From contig NW_025335587.1 of NCBI RefSeq assembly GCF_004798865.1, positions 5,622,353 to 5,686,352 of the forward strand: 64,000 nucleotides of DNA, in the 5' to 3' direction. Source of the DNA: Varanus komodoensis (lineage: Eukaryota > Chordata > Lepidosauria > Squamata > Varanidae). Numbering within the stretch: the stretch's first letter is position 1; every line of letters starts with the position of its first letter. Of the stretch, positions 25,596 to 37,447 are shown in pieces. A program made the position numbers and the translations under genes. A model generated the notes under the pieces. That model was not told the origin of the DNA. It searched no databases and saw nothing but the letters and a program-made list of their open reading frames with translations.

Positions 25596-26489
25596 TGGAT
25601 GGCCTTCCAAGAACTCTCTTGGTTCTGTGATTCAGTGAGCTCCAACTTTCATAGCCTGTTGCCTTAAAAATATTACACTGAACATTTCCTGGAGCTTTGA
25701 GCAGATGACCATAAACTTCCTCTGCGGACTGAAATCTAATTTTTCCTCCCAGAGACTGAGGGATAAATGGTGCTGTACTGTAAGGTCAGGGGCTTGGTGG
25801 GACCCCCAGAAGGACAATACTATTGTGCCTATCAAGTTACCCAAAGGGCCTGAGTGATGAATGATGGTGTTAACTTTAAACAGCTCATATGTGAATTTTT
25901 CCAAGCATTTATCCCCTCTGGATCACCTGCTGCCCCATCTTCCAGAAGATAAACCCAGAAGAGAAGGACATTACCTCATTAAGAAAGCCGGCTTTAACAT
26001 AATTGAAAACAGAAGCCTTGCAACACCTCCTTTGTAGGTTTTTTTTTTAAATATTCATGCATATATTTTTGCTAGATTCCCCTTTGGAAAATAAACTTCC
26101 AAGCACATGCAAGGAACAATATACATGAAGCATTAAATTAACCCCTCAAGATGTAATGTAGTATATGTGACCAAACAAATCTTCCTAGTTAGCTGGGTAG
26201 AGAATCTCCATGCAGGTTTTTGATGCTTTGGATATTCTGGTCCCCTGGCTGGCCCTCTTATGAGGCAGGCTGAGGTGATTGCCCTGGACAGCTGATTTGA
26301 GTTATAAAAGTGCAATGAATTGTTTTTTGATTTTATTAGAAGTTTCTTTTTCTCTTAGGGAGAACTTCTTACAGGATTTTATACTTCAGGTGTCAAAACA
26401 TTTATGTACTGTGATATGGGGGGCAGCTTGCTACTTGATGCTACATGTCAGTTTTGGCCCAATCCCGTTAAAGTTTAAAAATGAGTTAA
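25596..26489. other. Unannotated non-coding sequence
   Basis: No gene or repeat recognised apart from an eleven-base T run at 26039-26049. Confidence 0.55.
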
Positions 26490-26606
26490 AGTTGGCAACT
26501 CACTGCCCTCTAGATGTTTTGGCCTATAGCTCCCATAATTGTTTACCATTGGCTATTATTGCAAGGGTTGATGGAAATTGTAGGTCACATGTTGTCCATC
26601 CTTGCT
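26490..26606. repeat. Palindromic repeat, family B
   Basis: The left arm GGCAACTCACTGCCCTCTAG followed by ATGTTTTGGCCTATAGCTCC is partly mirrored by the right arm GATGGAAATTGTAGGTCACA followed by TGTTGTCCATCC. The fold would pair the ends over about 115 bases. Confidence 0.6.
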
Positions 26607-27589
26607 TTAAAGCTAGGCACGGCCTGAGGCCTTCGCACCATGGGGGATCATCTCACTCCATGTGGGCTCCACATGAATTGGCTTTGCTGTCCATTCCTCC
26701 CATGTGACAGGTTAAGATGGCAAGAACCAGGGACTGGCCTTTTCAGTCCCAGAACTTTGGAACATTCAGCAGATGTTAAGGAAGCTTCTGTACAATTGCC
26801 CTATTTCAGCAAAATTTTGACTCAGAATTTGCATTTTCTGATGCTGCTCCATCTTATGTATACTTTTACTTTGTGAAACTTGTAGAAAAATAGTATAAAA
26901 TGTTTGGATAATATAGCAAATGGAAGCATTCATGGCATCCAATATTCATAAATACCATTAAGAATAACATGCATCATGCTTTTCCTCTAGCCTATGATAC
27001 GTTGTCTATGGTGAGATTTATGCAAGAACTTTGGATGTGTTGTGCAGCACTGAACTCAAGAAGATGGACTGGTTAGGAGGAACTCCTTGGAGCCTTCTGT
27101 CTTCTCTGCTAATGACACACCTGAGCCCTGTGTCTGCTTGGAGTGGAACTTGGGGAAAAACTGGTCCTATGAACTTAGCTAACTTTATACATTTGGACTA
27201 GTATTTGAACTAAAACCCAATCACCCAATTATCCTTCTAAACAATTGCACTAACTTTGCACTCATCTAAATATTGCAGCAAAGTTCTACATTTTTAAAAG
27301 CATACATATATGAATTGGTTGGGGAAGAAGAGGTTTGGGAATGCAATAAATTAGGATAATCGCTTGCAAGAAAGAATATATTATGCAAAAATGCATGTAT
27401 TAGAAGAAATGTACTAAAAATGCATTTCATGTGAACTCTTGGAACAATTTCCAGTGTCCTGAATGAATCTAACTTAAGACTGGATGAATTTCCCAAGTGC
27501 AAAATAAACTAATTTAAGTTTGGAAAAATGAGAAATGGAGCAAAAGCAAAAATTGAAGGGGTCATCTACCTGTCAATGAAAAATATTGT
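26607..27589. other. Unannotated, AT-rich sequence
   Basis: No gene seen. AT content rises between 26880 and 27560. Confidence 0.55.
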
Positions 27590-27725
27590 CAGAGTCATCT
27601 GATCTCACTTTTTGATTGAGTAACTTCCTTGGTGGTCTATAAAAATGCTGTGGACAAAATCTATCTTGACTTCAGCAAAGCTTTTAGCAAAGTGCCATCT
27701 GAGATCCTGCTTAGCTAAAAAGTCA
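27590..27725 (+). mobile_element. CR1 reverse-transcriptase fragment
   Basis: The DNA encodes a decayed version of the CR1 phrase (D)IVYLDFSKAFDKVPHDIL. Visible words are ATCTTGACTTCAGCAAAGCT followed by TTTAGCAAAGTGCCATCTGA. Only about 130 bases can be recognised. It directly precedes an L2-type 3' end, so two LINE pieces lie head to tail. Confidence 0.65.
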
Positions 27726-27779
27726 GCAGAACAATCAGGCAGATCAGCAGTTGGCTACAAAACTGGATTCAGAAGAGTT

Positions 27780-28262
27780 GGTTTATCAAACGGCTTGGAA
27801 CCAGGATACCTGAAGGAACGTCTCTTTCCCTACACGCCCCTTAAGATCAGCAGGGGAGGCCTTGCTCTGAGAACCCCCTTTGAAGGAGGTATGGAGCGTA
27901 TCTTCCTGGAGGAGGGCCTTCTTTGCAGTGGCGCCCAGACTATGGAATGCTGTCCCCAGAGAGGTCAGCCTGGTGCTGACCTTTTACTCTTTTTGGCACC
28001 AGATTAAGACCTTTTTATTCAGCCATCATTTTAATAATTAAGGATTTTAGATGTTTCAAGATCTGTTCACAGTCGCACTTTCTTTTCTTTTTCTTCCTTT
28101 CTTTTCTTTCATTTTATGCAAGTGTTTGTTTTATGTTTGTCTGCTATTTATTGGTTTAATTACTAGTCTTGTATTATTATAATATTATTCTATCATTGTA
28201 AGCTGTCCTGAGCCATTATTGGAAAGGACAGGATAAAAATGTTTTAAATAAATAAATAAAAA
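27780..28262 (+). mobile_element. L2-type LINE 3' end with TAAA tail
   Basis: Phrases such as ACCTGAAGGAACGTCTCTTT, GACTATGGAATGCTGTCCCC and ATTAAGACCTTTTTATTCAG mark the end of the reverse-transcriptase region and the 3' flank of a common squamate LINE. The copy closes with TGAGCCATTATTGGAAAGGA, then AATAAATAAATAAA. A pyrimidine-rich stretch at 28078-28112 lies inside it. No long frame remains. Confidence 0.7.
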
Positions 28263-29104
28263 TGGGGAAATATCTGACTCAACAATACCACAAGTGAGAA
28301 GTATCTTGGAATTGTTGGAAATCACAAGCTGGGTGCACATGACCTTGCAAACAATTCTTCACTGTTTCCGCAAAACATGGATTCCCCCCCCCCCAAGTCT
28401 TTTCCTCTGGTTTTCATGCTCCCCACTCCCTCCTCCTAGGCTTGACATGCATCCTGGCAGCTCCTACAAGCAAAATTCGTATTTTCCCTATTCTTCCCTA
28501 TGCATTCCAGCAGCCTCTTCCTGATGGGTCTCCTGCACTACTGAGGTGGGTTCTTCCAATTCCCAAGGCTACCTACCTGTCTGTGTTGTTCCGAACCACT
28601 CCAACCTCCACAGATATTTTTTATTAGATGAAAGCAAGCTGTTTCACTGCAATTCCCCCCTTCTCTCTCCATACATTTTCATGCTGTCTCCCTGTTTCCA
28701 AAAGTAAACAGGTGTATGGACACATCACTTGGACAATGGGAACAAAACAAGCAATGCTGCATCAGTTGCTAGGGAAACGAGGGCACTTCCATGGCCACTC
28801 GTGACAGGGGATACTATGCTGGTTTTATAGCAACAGTGGTAAAATGGCCATCCTGGATTCAGACAACCAGAAAATTTCTAGATCAGACAGTTGATTTGCT
28901 CTGTGGTTTCAGAAAACTAATCCCACCACATGGGAGCTCTGGAATTGGCCTCGACACACCAGACTCTCATCAGTAAAATCTCACCATGGTTTTTCATGTT
29001 GTGTGAACCTTCCCTGTAAGTAAACATTGTATTGTGGCTGAAAAAAGGTAAATACTATTTTGGGCTTCATTTATTGAGACATCACTTCCAAATAATGCAA
29101 AGAA
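28263..29104. other. Unannotated non-coding sequence
   Basis: Contains an 11-base C run at 28384-28394. The open frames near it have no domain. No gene. Confidence 0.55.
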
Positions 29105-29745
29105 CTAGTTCTCCTGTACTTAGTACTGCTTAGGCTTCATCTGGAGTACTGTGTCCAGTTCTGGATACCACAGTTTAAGAGAGATGCAGAAAAGGTCCAG
29201 AAGAGGGCAACAAGGGTGATCCAGAAACTGGAAACAAAGCCCTATGAGGAGAGACTAGAGGTGTGTGAGGAATCTGGTTTTGGGGTGAGAATCCATCAGT
29301 TTCCCTGGCTTTAGCTTCCCAGATCTGGTCTGCTTTGGTTCCTGACAAACACACCCAACATTCACCTAGGATTCATTTAGCATTTCCCAGGAATCGAGTT
29401 CCACATGACTGCTGCACAAGTGTTGTCCCTCTGAGGAGTGATACGATACACCCTTCAGCTACTTGAAAGGTCTTCACGCAGAGGAAGGCCAGGATCTCTT
29501 TTCGATCATTCCGAAGCCATGGAATAAAGGGCTCAGGTTATTCCATCAAGAAAAACATCCTCTCAGAGCACTATGACAATGGAACCAATTACTTATGGAC
29601 TTCACGTTTCTCCCACACTAGAGGCATTCAAGCTGTATCTGGAGAGCCATCTGTTAGGGATATTTTAATCTGGTCTTCTATACAGAGCAGTAGGTTGGAC
29701 CAAATGGCCTTATTGGTACCTTCCAACTCTACTATTCTATGATAA
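29105..29745 (+). mobile_element. CR1 LINE 3' portion with internal foreign segment
   Basis: The first part encodes the CR1 phrase LEYCVQFW.P.(F/Y)K.D.....VQ(K/R)RATR; DNA words are CTGGAGTACTGTGTCCAGTT and AGAAGAGGGCAACAAGGGTG. The last part (from about 29435) is the CR1 3' region, with TACTTGAAAGGTCTTCACGC and the terminus GTTGGACCAAATGGCC, then TTCCAACTCTACTATTCTAT. Between about 29263 and 29432 lies sequence that does not resemble CR1, perhaps an insertion. The reading frame is lost. Confidence 0.8.
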
Positions 29746-32700
29746 CTTTATCTTAATTAAGGAGTCGAAATTCTCCCTGGGACGTTCCTGATCACAAGAG
29801 CAGTTATCTATTAACCTTCTATCTCTATCCAACCTTGTCTTCCCAGCCTCATGTCAAATTCCTTGCTCCAAACTCTCTACAGATCGTCTGCTCTTGCCCT
29901 CTGTCTGATCTATGAAGATGCTTGCTTTAACTCCCAGCTTTGCCAAATGGCATGGGCTAAGTATTTAACCATGGGTGGCTCTCCTTGGATGTGTGTTGAT
30001 TCTTCCTGTGTTGAGTCATTGTTTTGCCCATATCTTGACACTGTCTATTGTTTGGACAGTACTGGCACTGCTTTTTTTTTTTTTTTTGGGACTGTGCGCA
30101 TGCATTGGAACTCAACCTTAAATTTGCATTGTGACATTTGCTGGAATTGACATATGCTCTCCTTTGACTCTTTCCAGCAGGAGAGATTTCCTGCAGGAAA
30201 CTACAGCAGACTGTTGAACTCCTTGACCATGTCATCATCCTCACTGGTGGAAGTGGAGCTTTGATTAAACAATCCATTTGAATATGCCAAAGGTTTATAG
30301 TTCAAGTTAGGTACACAGAAGAGAAGGCGGCAGACTTACTAGATCTGGTAGCTCTTTGGGCCAAGCAACTTATTCAAAACTGGGGTGGGGGACAAAGTCT
30401 ATCCCCAGTGCATTTTTGATTGCAGTGTTTCTTTAGAAGTAGATCTATAGGGTGGGCTTTCTGTCAGCTCTGAGGCGTAAGTGGCAGGCATCTACAACTG
30501 GAACCAGTAGATGGAGGTCTTAGTGAGCTGCAGTGGAGGTAGAGACAAAGAGAGACAAGAACAGACAAGGGCCAGATACTGGCAAGGCTTGGCAGGAACA
30601 GGCATAATCAGGAACACACAAAGGTAAGATACCAACAAGGCATGGCAGAGCCAATGGTGAAGGCAAAGTCAGGAGCAGGCAAGGCTCAGATACAAAACCC
30701 TGATGGAATGCCTCTCCCATACATAGTCTGCTGTGAAGCTACAATCAAGTTCTGGGGCCTGCCTCCAATGACCACCTCCAAGTGAGGCTCAGCTGAGGGC
30801 AACAAAGAGAAGAGTCTTTTCAGTGACAATCCCCCCAGTTGGGATCATTTTTGTCAATGGGGTGCTTCTTTGTTCTAGCCAAGGTAATGTGTTAGGGTTA
30901 AAACCAGGAGAATGTCCCATTGCATTTTTCCCCAAAAAGAAATAGATCCAAGAAAGTAGACTTATGGTACAATCCAATGGGGATGCCCACATGCTGCTAA
31001 ACTTGGGTAATTATGGGCATCCTATGCAGGGTGGAAGGAGTGTGGACACAATCTTTACCTCTCTGTGCTTCCTGCCATAAATGTAATCGAGGCAGCTGAT
31101 TTCCCTTTCCAGCTGAGTCACTTCAGGCATTGTGGGAAGCAAGTTGGAGTGCTGCCAAGAGATATCATATTCTGGTGGGCCTAGTCCCCATGCCTCCCCG
31201 CCTCCCCAGAATGTGCTCTTTCCCTGTCTTTACATTCACTTGTACAACCTCGGAGAAGCCGTCAACACAGTTCTTTTCACGCTGGCAGGGGTGATCTGAA
31301 TGCTGATCCTCAGCTCCAAGTTTGGAGGTCTTTCTTGGATGACCTTGGATCTGGGATTTCAAAAATCCTATGGTCCTCTAGATGGTGTTTAGGATTTCCT
31401 TGGGGATGCTTGGAGAATATTTGGGGGTATTCTCTGAGGATGGTCTTCTAGGCCATAGGATTTCTTTGGCAATATGTTACTACTTGGTGATAAACTGGAA
31501 TCAAACTTTGGATACTTAAATGTTCCCCAAATAACTTTTGTATGTTTTTCTTGTTTTTTATTTTTAGGCATTTGATGAGGGTTGTAAATATGCTATCCGC
31601 TTGTCTCTTTGTCTTCTTTCTTTTTTGAAAAGTGATCAGGAGGGGATGATTCAGATTGGAATTATACAAGGAAGAGGATGTGAGTGTTTCTTTTCTAAAA
31701 CTCCTCCTGCTGAAATATCCGCTGCCTCCAAGGAGCTCTTTGTTCTCAGAGGTGCCATTTGTTGTTGGTGGAGAGATTTTGATGCAAAATAGTGTGAGGG
31801 AACATAGTGACCTGGGTTTGGAGCCTGAGCACAAAGGCCCAAGGCTGGAACGAAGGAACAGTATAAATTAAAGGGGAAGGTGGTGAAAACATTCAGAAGT
31901 CATGCTGCTGAGGGCTTCCAGAACTGTGGGGGCAGAAATGACTGTGTCTTCATGCCTGAGTAGTGGCTAGAATCCAGGTCTTGCAAGTTGCAATCCAGCA
32001 AGCATACTGCTACCCAACATGGCACCTGGACCACTGGGGTGGGATGGGGTAATGCATTTTAAAAGCAGCCACCGCTACATATTCTTGCACATGATGTTGA
32101 TGCTCAGGCCTGTGGGCTAAATCTGGTCTTTTGGAAGTCCTCTGATGGCCATTTCTCCTTCTGCTAGCCCCTAGCATCCTCCTACAGTGATGCTTCCCAG
32201 TTCTATATCGGACAGATGTTGCCACTGAAAAGTTCCAGCAGAACTACCAGGGACACAGCTTGCCTAGTCCCTGTGTCAGTCATCCACCAAGGTGGATCAT
32301 AGCAATCTCTTTTCCATAGCCAGACCTGAAGCCAGACTAAAGTAGATCTAGATAATCGATCCCATCCAGAAATCACTGGAGCCGGGAAGCTATCACATGC
32401 TGTATCATCTCGCCCAAGGATGGAATATTGGACACTAGCCATGAATTGTCCAGCATACTGAGGTTAAGGGAGGGATTTAAAGAAGACTACATTGGCCTTA
32501 CACCATGTCCTTTAGCAGGGTGGAATCACATCTTGCTGTAAAGAGGCATTCACCACTGCTCTTACTCATCCATCCAGTTTCCCCCAGATGCTTTTATAAG
32601 TCTGGAAGGGCAAGTGCCCAAGATACATGTACTAGGCCTCACCTCTGCAGAGATCCTGCCCACATCCTTGGGCTATACAATGGAAAAATATTCATTGTAA

Positions 32701-33104
32701 TTGGACAAACAAAAGCCATGGTTACATCCACAGATCTGTATCAACTATGGAATCCAAGTCTGCACAGATATAATTTTATCTGCAAAATGTTGCACAAATT
32801 GCTCACAGTGGGCTATTAAGTGATTTCTTGCTGGTTATTCAATTTTTTTCCTTACCAGAAAAAGGAAAAAAAGAAAAAGAAAAAAGCATCACAGGGCAAT
32901 GGCTTCCTACTAGGAGCCTTCTACCTAGAAGCTCTCTTTGCTAAGTCAGCACAAACTGCCCAGAGAGAGTCAGCTATGGGGAGGTATAGAATGTAATAAA
33001 TGGGGGCATAAATGCCTGTCTTTCACATTCTGTTCTGATGCTGGTGGTTTAATGCAAAAGCAGCTGCAGTCTAAGAAAAGGGAAAACCAGCCCTCTACAG
33101 TTTA
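29746..33104. other. Unannotated non-coding sequence
   Basis: No gene recognised. It has a 16-base T run at 30072-30087 and a stretch at 30520-30700 where words like AGACAAG and GGCAAGGC recur imperfectly (listed separately). The frames on both strands near 31600-31870 overlap one another and lack domains. Confidence 0.5.
30520..30705. repeat. Imperfect short-unit repeat tract
   Basis: Words GACAAG, GGCAAGGC, GGCAGGAACAGGCA and AGGAGCAGGCAAGGC recur at irregular spacing of roughly 25-45 bases. This looks like an old, diverged tandem array of purine-rich units. It could instead belong to the body of an unrecognised repeat. Confidence 0.4.
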
Positions 33105-33480
33105 ATTAACTTGGGACAGATGAGACTTGAAACCTTGCCCTTTGAATGGCAAGAGCTTAAGAACCTTTCTTTCCCCTCTAAAAGGAAGAAAGTTGTTTCT
33201 GGAAATTAATTTCCAAGGACTTGGAAATTAACTTGAGATTAACCTTCAGAGATAATTTCCTTTCCTTGCTCAGTCCCAGGAGTGACCTCCAGCTGCACGG
33301 GAGGATTCTTCCTGCGCTGAGATTATCAACAGCTTCCAAATGGATTAATATTTAGTACAGTGCTAAACTGACTGCTCGTTAGTGAATTCATAGATTGTTT
33401 ACAATCCCAAGTAAATGCTGCTTCTTTGTGTAGCTTGTTTCATGCATAAACATGCTTTAATAAATTGGTTATTTCACTAA
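33105..33480. other. Possible conserved non-coding block
   Basis: The block is low in repeats and dense in homeodomain-type TAATTA/ATTAAT words: TTTAATTAACTT at 33102-33113, GGAAATTAATTTCC at 33201-33214 (a perfect 14-base palindrome) and GGAAATTAACTTGAGATTAA just after it. Words of this kind are common in vertebrate developmental enhancers, but they are also expected in AT-rich DNA. Enhancer status is an inference without alignment support. Confidence 0.25.
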
Positions 33481-33484
33481 TTTT

Positions 33485-33650
33485 CACAGCACCCTGTGTG
33501 TGGTCAGCCTCTATCATCCCTATTTCATAGCAGAGAAACTGGGAGTTGATAGTGTCACCCCTAAGGCTATCTTATTCTCTTCTGGCTGATCAAAGACTTG
33601 AACTTGGGTTTCCCAGGTCTAGTTAAAACAGTAGACTGCTAGTCCATTTA
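33485..33650 (-). mobile_element. MIR-like tRNA-derived SINE, reverse strand
   Basis: Read on the plus strand, it has the reversed MIR order: CATCCCTATTTCATAGCAGA with GAAACTGGG, then a core region, then GAACTTGGGTTTCCCAGGTC and AGACTGCTAGTCC. The last part is the reverse complement of the tRNA-like head, including the B-box-like word. It is an ancient, diverged copy. Confidence 0.6.
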
Positions 33651-34059
33651 TGGTGTACATTAACTTCATCATCACAATTCACAACATGAAGCCACACAGT
33701 GTGGTAATTTCATTAAGTAAAACATTATGTGCTGCATTCAAAGAACCACGAATGAAAGGAAAATAGCTGCTAGCGATGCTCTGCAAATTCTTGGCAAGGA
33801 ATTAGCAGATGAGTTCAACCATGTTATACTTGTGTCCTGTAACAGCTCTCATGCTTCTACTTCTGCAGGGTCTTGCAACACAGAAAGAGAATCCTTGGAC
33901 TTGCTTTCATTTTCTCATGCAAGACTCTCTAGGAGGTTTGTCCCTGGGTTCCTTTGCCAAGGGAAGGTAAGAACTGGGCAAGGATCTTCCTTGTGGCAGT
34001 GTCCTGTCTCCAGAACATCTCCTCCTTTGAAGTTTGACTGACACTATGTTGATGCCAGC
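33651..34059. other. Unannotated sequence
   Basis: An open frame of 104 codons at 33727-34041 includes a GTAAGA donor-like site at 33967, but no acceptor or domain supports an exon. Confidence 0.5.
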
Positions 34060-35125
34060 ATAGAAGTATCATATTTGCCCAAGCATTTTAAAGTGTGCCT
34101 AATCCTGGAGATGTCTGATATGGCCCCAGTGACACATGCTGTGGTTTCATCCCATGTGCAGTTCTGAAACATGCACTACACGGAGTTGCCTTCGACAGCT
34201 GCGTGGAAATTTCAGCAGGTCCAGAGTGTTGCAGGTAGTCTGTTGACTGGGGCTAGTTGTAGGGGCCATCTCATTCCCCTGCTGCAACAACTTCACTGGC
34301 TCCTGGACTTTCTGGACCCATGTTAAAAGTGCTGGTTATAACCTATAAATTCTATACCATTGGAGCTATAGTGGTAAATTATGAAGTGTGCCATGAGACT
34401 CTACGTAGCTGTGAGAGCCCAGGAAAGCAGGCGGCTGTGTTGATTCATAAGAGGAATCAGTTCTAGCAGTTTTCATCTCTGGAAGGAGTGGATCTTTTAC
34501 AAAGCTAATGGGCCTTAATTGCTCATTCAAGGCCAGGCCAGCACAAAATGCTTTGCTTACAACAGGGAACAATACATGGTTGCTGGGAAAATCATTTCTC
34601 CCCATTCCCACTACTGTGAGCTGAGCTCAGTGGGGAAAGGGAATGCTGAGAGTGCTGCACATGAGCGGAGGCCAGGCTATTGGAAAGGCTGCATTTTCCC
34701 TGCAAGGGTTTTAAGACCTTCTGGGGAAGTCCTCCTTTCATCTCCATTAGAAGCATACTTGGTGGGGATGTGGGAAAAGAGCAGTCCATGGCTTTGGAAC
34801 TCCCTGCCAAGGTACATTGGAGCCCTCTTTTGTGTTTCTGCTGGCAGGCAAATTTCTCTCCCCGCCACTCTCTTCATGAGATTTTTGACATATAGATTGT
34901 CTGTTGCTGGGGAACTTTTATTAGATAGAGGCTGCCTCTTTCTTTTATTGTGGTCCTCTAACTGTATTTTAATTTTTTTGCTTTTCTGTTTCATGCCTGT
35001 CTTTTTTCAACTTCATTTTACTACTTACTCTTTACTTACTTACTTTATTACTTACTTCTACCAACTCAAGTGCCATTCTTGGTGGAAAGGGAGGATACAA
35101 CTGAAATAGTTAAATAAATATTGGT
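34060..35125 (+). mobile_element. Long L2-type LINE 3' portion
   Basis: The left part (34140-34360) carries L2 reverse-transcriptase words, for example ATGCACTACACGGAGTTGCC, GGTCCAGAGTGTTGCAGGTA and CAACTTCACTGGCTCCTGGA. The right part (34640-35120) carries the 3' end, with TTTGGAACTCCCTGCCAAGG and a terminal AAATAGTTAAATAAATA. The middle (34380-34640) is less clear and could be a highly diverged or inserted part. The 196-codon frame at 34519-35109 is a chance product of this LINE and contains no intact enzyme. Confidence 0.7.
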
Positions 35126-35149
35126 TTGCACTTACTCTGTGCCACTTTT

Positions 35150-35290
35150 TATGCCACTGATCTGTTTGTATTGTCGTTTTTAGCTGTTTTATTGTGACTC
35201 TTATTTTGTTTGCTGCCCTGATATCTTAGCATGAACATTCTGTTAAACATTTTGATGATTATTATAGTAGTAGTAGTAGAGCAATTAAAT
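35150..35290 (+). mobile_element. Second L2-like 3' tail with (TAG)n
   Basis: Words GTTTTATTGTGACTCTTATT and GCTGCCCTGATATCTTAGCA match the terminus of L2-like LINEs, in which a short repeat follows. Here the repeat is TAG units at 35265-35279. Confidence 0.55.
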
Positions 35291-36253
35291 TATAATAAAA
35301 CAGCCAGGGCTGACCCAAGACATTTTGCTACCAGAGTCAGGAAATCTCACCAGCACCTCTTTTCACCTTGGCAGGAAATAAAGCAATGATAAATTAAATG
35401 CCTGTTGCTGTCCTTTCTTGACACCCAAGATCTGCTGTGAACAGAAGACACCCACATTCTGTAAGATTGACCCAACCCTTAACATTTTACCAGCAGAGAA
35501 GATTAGAATAAAATTCTAAGAGTGTAATTCCAAAGCCCTGGTGGGATATAGGGTATGTCGTATTCCCAAATCTGAGGCTAGAAATAGTACTCTGATCTTG
35601 GATTTGCTTTGCCCCCATAGCTGGTGCAGAAACAAGCATGCCGGCTGCCTCTCTGATGTCAGGAGCCTGACCTTGGAGGGGGATGAGGGGATCCCGGGGC
35701 GTAAGGAGGAGAGGAGCCTGCAGAGGCCAGGCTGCTGGGATCTGCTGTTCTCAGCAGCTGTTCTCCTCCCTCTCTGAATCACAGTGGCTACGAGGCCCAA
35801 AAGAACAATGCAGAGCAGCAGCAGGGAGGTGGGGATCTCTCTGCTGCTCCTTCAGCCCTGCACTGGATCAGCCTGAGCCTGCACTTTCAGGGGCTCACAA
35901 GCCACAAAAGTCTTACGGGCCATTCAGGGAGTGAGGTCAGCTCACTTCTCACTGGCTCACAGCTTGACGGAATGGATTTTAACAGTAGTATAGCAGCTGA
36001 GCACCCGATCAGGACCCCAGACACAAAACTCTACTTTATGCTCATAGCCTTGAGCCATGATCAGTGAGTTTGAAACGTAGAACAGCACATGCTCAAATTA
36101 CTTTGGGGAAAGAAATATAAATTGGGGTTGGCAGACCATTTAGTGGTAGAAGCAGCTCTAAAGCATGGAGTGGTGGTTGGGCAACAGTATTTATACTTTC
36201 ATTCATATTCTGCCTACTATCATAGTCTCAAGGTGGCTAGTCCTTATGACACT
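35291..36253. other. Unannotated non-coding sequence
   Basis: Slightly GC-richer around 35640-35940, where frames are open on both strands by composition. No gene. Confidence 0.55.
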
Positions 36254-36339
36254 TGGGCACAATCCTGTGCATGTTTAGGGAGAAGGCTTTGGGAGTTGCA
36301 GGACTTTTATGCCTAAACATACAAAGGCTTGCACCCTAA
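36254..36339. repeat. Hairpin (palindromic) element, family A, short form
   Basis: The left arm GCACAATCCTGTGCATGTTT followed by AGG pairs with the right arm GCCTAAACATACAAAGGCTT followed by GCACC. Inner words GGGAGTTGCAGGACTTT belong to the same family. The central part is about half as long as at 13578-13703. Confidence 0.65.
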
Positions 36340-37354
36340 GCTAGGATCTAATATGACCTAGCTGCACCACTAATTCCAAAAGTCCAGTGGTGATTTTCAA
36401 GGTTCATTTTGCCACTGGGGTGCCCTTCCTCCTTGCTGAAGAGACAGAGGCATAATCTTGGGTATTGTTCTGAACTCCGTTCTGGCGGGACCTTCACTTG
36501 GCCTGCTATGTGGAGCATGTGCTTGGTTTCCGGAGTGCTCAGATCCAAGGGGACTGTTCTTCCGGATCTTTCTGGGCATTTGCAATAGTTTGGTAGAGAG
36601 GGGATGTGAAATTCTTGGGGCTCCATTCTGCAGTTCTTTCTTGCGAAGTGTTCCTGCAGCCCAATAGTTAAATGTGTCTGGCTGAAAATGCTGGGCAGGG
36701 AATTGAGAATTGAGACTGAAACACTAGCCTTAAAACTAGCAGATTGTGTGCAAGAACGTGTGAAGTGATTTTAAGAATGAAGTGCCAATTTGAAGAATTG
36801 CCCAAAATTCAATCCCCAGCCTTTGAGATTCAGAAAAGTTCAGGTGCAAATGTATGTATGTACATATTTAATTTTTACTTTTTCTTTAATGCACCTTTAC
36901 ACTTCCTGCTTTTAGCTAAGGTTATAAGCTTGAGTTCCTAGTCCTGTAAGAAGAACATCTGTTTCCAAAGTAATTCCAACAAGAATAAAAATCAGGAAGC
37001 TGTGGCATCCTCCAGAGCAAAACAACCATCAGGAGATTTCTTGTTTAATTACAGGGACTCAGGTTTCTAGGTTTTCAGCCAAGCCATGGGACCTGCTGAG
37101 GCACCTCTGTCACCACTTATGTATCAGTTTTGCTGCAACTTCTCATCAGTAGGCAATTCATTATGCACCTGCATATTTCCACTCAGACTCTGCTTGCTTT
37201 CAGTTTTTATGTCATTTTCTGTTTATTAAACATCAGGTGTTTTAAAAGTTAAATAAACTGAACTATCATCATGAGAAAAGCACATGGGGTGACGAGTAAT
37301 ATAATAATTATTTTCCTCCTCCTTTCCAATCCCCTTTCCTTTTGTGCTGCGTTT
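36340..37354. other. Unannotated non-coding sequence
   Basis: No gene seen; short frames only. Confidence 0.55.
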
Positions 37355-37447
37355 ATTTGATTGTAAGCCCACAGGAAGTGACTCATTTTTCTTATCTTCA
37401 CAAACCTTTTGAGTGGATAGGTAGGATAAAAACACAATAAATAAATT
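37355..37447 (+). mobile_element. LINE/SINE 3' tail
   Basis: GATTGTAAGCCCACAGGAAG and CTTTTGAGTGGATAGGTAGG followed by ATAAAAACACAATAAATAAA resemble the common reptilian 3' tail in which a GTAAGCC word precedes TAAA units. Confidence 0.55.

Noticed and set aside
33727-34041. 104-codon frame with a GTAAGA donor-like site
   Set aside because: No matching acceptor or recognisable protein.
34519-35109. 196-codon frame, the longest apart from the transposase
   Set aside because: It lies in a decayed L2-type LINE 3' region and does not encode its enzyme in frame; hydrophobic parts come from T-rich sequence.
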